DNA from: Carboxylicivirga sediminis
GTDB lineage: Bacteria > Bacteroidota > Bacteroidia > Bacteroidales > Marinilabiliaceae
DNA: 64,000 bases
NCBI RefSeq assembly: GCF_018156225.1
Contig: NZ_JAGTAR010000014.1
Location: 32,001-96,000, forward strand
Direction: 5' to 3'
The position numbers and the translations under genes were made by a program. Shown piece after piece: positions 61,836-64,000 of the stretch. Each line of letters opens with the position of its first letter. The first letter of the stretch is position 1. Below the pieces are notes generated by a model. It was not told the DNA's origin. It searched no databases and saw only the letters and a list, made by a program, of their open reading frames with translations.

Positions 61836-62159
61836 ATGAGTACACAGAAAACAGAAGGATTGGTTGATTTTGCTATACTTAGCATGAAGTATAAGACAAA
61901 ACTCACCAAGAAATTCGAAAATCGTATTAAATATGAGGCGCCAAATCCAAACCACATATTGTCCTACATTCCAGGAACAATTTGTGAGGTGTTTGTGAAA
62001 GAAGGTCAATCATTGAAAGAAGGTGAATCACTTTTGATTCTGGAAGCCATGAAGATGCGTAACCAGATAACCATGCCACACGATGGGAAGGTTGTTTCAA
62101 TAAAAGTGTCACAAGGTGATAGAATTCCGAAGAACCACTTAATGGTGGTGATAGAATAA
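61836..62159 (+). CDS. Biotin carboxyl carrier protein
   Basis: 107 residues; the C-terminal 70 form a biotinyl domain with the modification site in ILEAMKMRNQITMPHDG and surrounding VKEGQSLKEGES. The N-terminal 35 residues are basic and less conserved. It begins 12 bases after the carboxyltransferase stop codon, so it is the carrier for that subunit. No Pro/Ala-rich linker of decarboxylase gamma subunits is visible. Confidence 0.9.
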   Translation: MSTQKTEGLVDFAILSMKYKTKLTKKFENRIKYEAPNPNHILSYIPGTICEVFVKEGQSLKEGESLLILEAMKMRNQITMPHDGKVVSIKVSQGDRIPKNHLMVVIE

Positions 62160-62162
62160 GAG

Positions 62163-62188
62163 AAAGGGCTGCAATTTGCAGCCCTTTT
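62163..62188. terminator. Bidirectional terminator
   Basis: AAAGGGCTGCA and TGCAGCCCTTT form an 11-base stem with a three-base loop between convergent carrier and ispE genes. Confidence 0.88.
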
Positions 62189-62191
62189 ACT

Positions 62192-63007
62192 TTATAGCTT
62201 TTTTATCCAGGTAAAACAGGATGGCGGCATATTCAAAGAAGGTTCTGTCTTAAACAATCCAAAGACACTGGAGCCGCTACCGCTCATGCAGGCATAACTG
62301 GCGCCAGCTTCGTAGAGTTCCATTTTTATTTTACCAATCTCTGGATATTTAGCAAAAACTGATTGCTCAAAGTCGTTTTTAATATGGTGTTTCCATTGTT
62401 CGACCGGGAGCTGAATTAACTCGGTTAACGAATGCGATGAAGGAGTTGGAGTGATACCTCTGTACGCATCCGGCGTGGAAACGTGAATAGGTGGCTTTAT
62501 AAGAGCAATGTAATAATCGCTCAAATCCAGTTCTACGTCTTGTAGTATATTGCCAATTCCAGTGGCATACGAAGGTTTATTTTTGATGAAAAAGGCACAG
62601 TCTGCACCTAGCTGGGCAGCCAGTTCTTGTAACTCTTCTTCGGTTACGTCCAGCTCAAACTCTTTCTTTAGCAGGTTGAGCATAAAAGCCCCATCTGCCG
62701 AGCCGCCGCCCAGTCCGGCGCCAAAAGGAATCATCTTATGCAGATGAATATTAACAGGAGGAAGCTCATAGTTAGCCTTGAGCAACTCAAAGGCTTTAAT
62801 ACAAATATTCTCCTCTGGCTTAGCGTCAATGTCAATTCCTGACGAACTGAATAAGTATGGTTCTTTGCTTTCAGGATTATGCACCGTTTCAAGAGCATCA
62901 GTCAATGGTATTGGAAAGAAAATAGTTTCAAGGTTGTGGTAGCCATCAGGCCTTTTTTCAACCACATTAAGGCCTATATTTATTTTAGCGTTGGGATAGC
63001 AAATCAT
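62192..63007 (-). CDS. ispE: 4-diphosphocytidyl-2-C-methyl-D-erythritol kinase
   Basis: GHMP kinase of the MEP isoprenoid pathway. 271 residues from the ATG at 63007 (MICYPNAKINIGLNVVEKRP); a TTG-opened extension at 63028 is rejected. Motifs: NAKINIGLNV, RPDGYHNLETIF, the ATP loop PFGAGLGGGSADGAFML, and motif 3 ASYACMSGSGSSVFGLF. A complete enzyme of standard length. Isolated, with divergent flank to the Tat oxidoreductase. Confidence 0.95.
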   Translation of the reverse strand: MICYPNAKINIGLNVVEKRPDGYHNLETIFFPIPLTDALETVHNPESKEPYLFSSSGIDIDAKPEENICIKAFELLKANYELPPVNIHLHKMIPFGAGLGGGSADGAFMLNLLKKEFELDVTEEELQELAAQLGADCAFFIKNKPSYATGIGNILQDVELDLSDYYIALIKPPIHVSTPDAYRGITPTPSSHSLTELIQLPVEQWKHHIKNDFEQSVFAKYPEIGKIKMELYEAGASYACMSGSGSSVFGLFKTEPSLNMPPSCFTWIKKL

Positions 63008-63196
63008 ATTGTTGTTCTTTGATTGCAAAGTAACTATTTCTCTTTGTTTGAGAAAAAGTTAATAATCGAAATATTTTTGACGGTTAATTAAGGGCATTAC
63101 TCAGCTTGTTACCCCTCTAAATACCCTGTAGCTAAGTAGTTTTGATCTGAAATCATATCATTGAATAATTGAATATTATATCATAATTCAGATCTA

Positions 63197-64000
63197 ATGA
63201 AGGAAAATAAAAAGGAAATCACTTGTTGTTCTGAAGGACAGCAGGGTGATAAAAATGGAATTCAAAGGAGAGATTTTCTAAAAAAAGGATTGCTTGGATT
63301 GACTGCTCTTACGATTGTTCCGCGACATGTGTTAGGCGGACCAGGTTACACGGCTCCGAGTGATCAAATTACCAAGGCCATCATTGGAATGGGAGGTATT
63401 GGTTATGGTCATCACCTTACAAGGGAAGGCCGCTTGGTTGCTATTTGTGATGTTGATCAGAATCATCTAAAAAGGGCAATTGATAAAGTTGGTAAAGGTA
63501 TACCAGCTTATACCGATTTCAGGGATTTGTTACAGCAAAAAGATGTTGATGTAGTTCATATTGCAACGCCTCCTCACTGGCATGGGATTATGTCGGTAAT
63601 GGCAGCTGAAGCAGGTAAAGATATATGGTGTGAGAAACCCATGACCCGTACCATTGACGAGGGAATAAAAGTTGTTGAAGCTGTCAGGAAAAGTGGCAGT
63701 ATGTTCCGCCTAAATACATGGTTTCGATTTAAAGATAATTTCTATGGATTAGGAACCACTGTTAAACCCCTTAAGAAGGCTATTGACAGTGGTGTATTAG
63801 GATGGCCGTTGAAAGTAACCATCAGTGGCGTTACCGGATATAACTGGAAGTTCTATTGGCAAGGTGAGCATAACCTGCCTCCACAACCAGTGCCGGAGAC
63901 ATTGGATTATAATATGTGGTTAGGACCAGCTCCGGCTAAACCCTATAATTCTCGCCGGGTACATACTAAGTTCCGCGGTTATTGGGATTATGATGGTGGA
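63197..64000 (+). CDS. Tat-exported Gfo/Idh/MocA oxidoreductase (partial, 3' end cut)
   Basis: 268 codons are present and the frame runs off the window. The N terminus has a twin-arginine signal (RRDFLKKGLLGLTALTIVP, after about 24 residues). The mature part is a Gfo/Idh/MocA NAD(P)-binding domain: AIIGMGGIGYGHHL, LVAICDVDQNHLKRA, VDVVHIATPPHWHGIMSVMA and WCEKPMT, the conserved EKP motif. Such Bacteroidota proteins are periplasmic sugar- or glycoside-acting oxidoreductases of mostly unknown substrate. No terminator or gene follows inside the window. Confidence 0.9.
   Translation, partial: MKENKKEITCCSEGQQGDKNGIQRRDFLKKGLLGLTALTIVPRHVLGGPGYTAPSDQITKAIIGMGGIGYGHHLTREGRLVAICDVDQNHLKRAIDKVGKGIPAYTDFRDLLQQKDVDVVHIATPPHWHGIMSVMAAEAGKDIWCEKPMTRTIDEGIKVVEAVRKSGSMFRLNTWFRFKDNFYGLGTTVKPLKKAIDSGVLGWPLKVTISGVTGYNWKFYWQGEHNLPPQPVPETLDYNMWLGPAPAKPYNSRRVHTKFRGYWDYDGG

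Noticed and set aside
1-64000. tRNA, rRNA, insertion sequences or prophage genes
   Set aside because: Looked for in the intergenic regions by eye; no cloverleaf, transposase, integrase or terminal inverted repeats were recognised. A tRNA scan was not possible here.

Overview
The window is chromosomal DNA from a Bacteroidota bacterium. The evidence is a SusC/SusD/SusE outer-membrane sugar locus, a C-terminal type IX secretion sorting domain on an alpha-amylase, Bacteroidota-style -7 elements (TAnnTTTG), almost no Shine-Dalgarno sites, and Bacteroidota-typical neighbourhoods (HsdR_N-like protein/holA/AMP nucleosidase; PASTA protein/rluD/ddl; tgt/lptF). Two Na+/H+ antiporters (NhaC and NhaD types) would suit a marine or saline anaerobe or facultative organism. 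A Marinilabiliales-like lineage is my guess, not something the sequence proves. No rRNA, tRNA, insertion sequence, prophage or CRISPR array was seen.

Layout. 1-20112 is mostly housekeeping: an E1 alpha/beta fusion of a 2-oxoacid dehydrogenase, NhaC, YqgE, then a long minus-strand block (class IV aminotransferase, GmhB-type phosphatase, rhomboid, holA, AMP nucleosidase, GNAT, two TPR/PD40 paralogues, glycosyltransferase, HAD phosphatase, recR, DUF4294 protein). It ends with NhaD, flanked by a 109-residue secreted protein and an unlisted 40-residue membrane peptide. 20175-37066 is a maltodextrin/starch utilisation locus. On the minus strand it carries a GH13-like protein with most catalytic motifs lost, a GH65 phosphorylase, beta-phosphoglucomutase, an MFS transporter and a LacI regulator. 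On the plus strand it carries SusC, SusD, SusE and an intact T9SS-secreted GH13 amylase. LacI-type sites (core GCAAACGTTTGC) lie in both intergenic regions. The likely flow is outside cleavage by the amylase, SusCDE capture and import, MFS import to the cytoplasm, phosphorolysis by GH65 and conversion by PgmB.

37110-43498 holds a sugar transferase, Pcm, an MBL hydrolase, glycine decarboxylase GcvP and a DUF4097-like secreted protein.

43742-51557 is the most unusual part. Two paralogous PAS-like/LuxR regulators each sit directly upstream of lipoprotein genes (three related ones after the first, one after the second). Between each regulator and its lipoprotein gene lies the same promoter architecture: a 16-bp NarL-like 7-2-7 inverted repeat, an abutting TTGA, and TAATTTTAC at identical spacing. 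One lipoprotein ends in what looks like an internal-thioester (Cys-Gln) domain. The other two related ones end in a TQGYWKNH module. I propose a small regulator/surface-lipoprotein system; its function is unknown.

51678-64000 returns to housekeeping: ddl, rluD, PASTA protein, rpmH, rsmG, an ECF sigma factor, glycosyltransferase, tgt, an LptF/G permease, an acyl-CoA carboxylase beta subunit with a biotin carrier, ispE, and a Tat-exported Gfo/Idh/MocA oxidoreductase cut by the window end.
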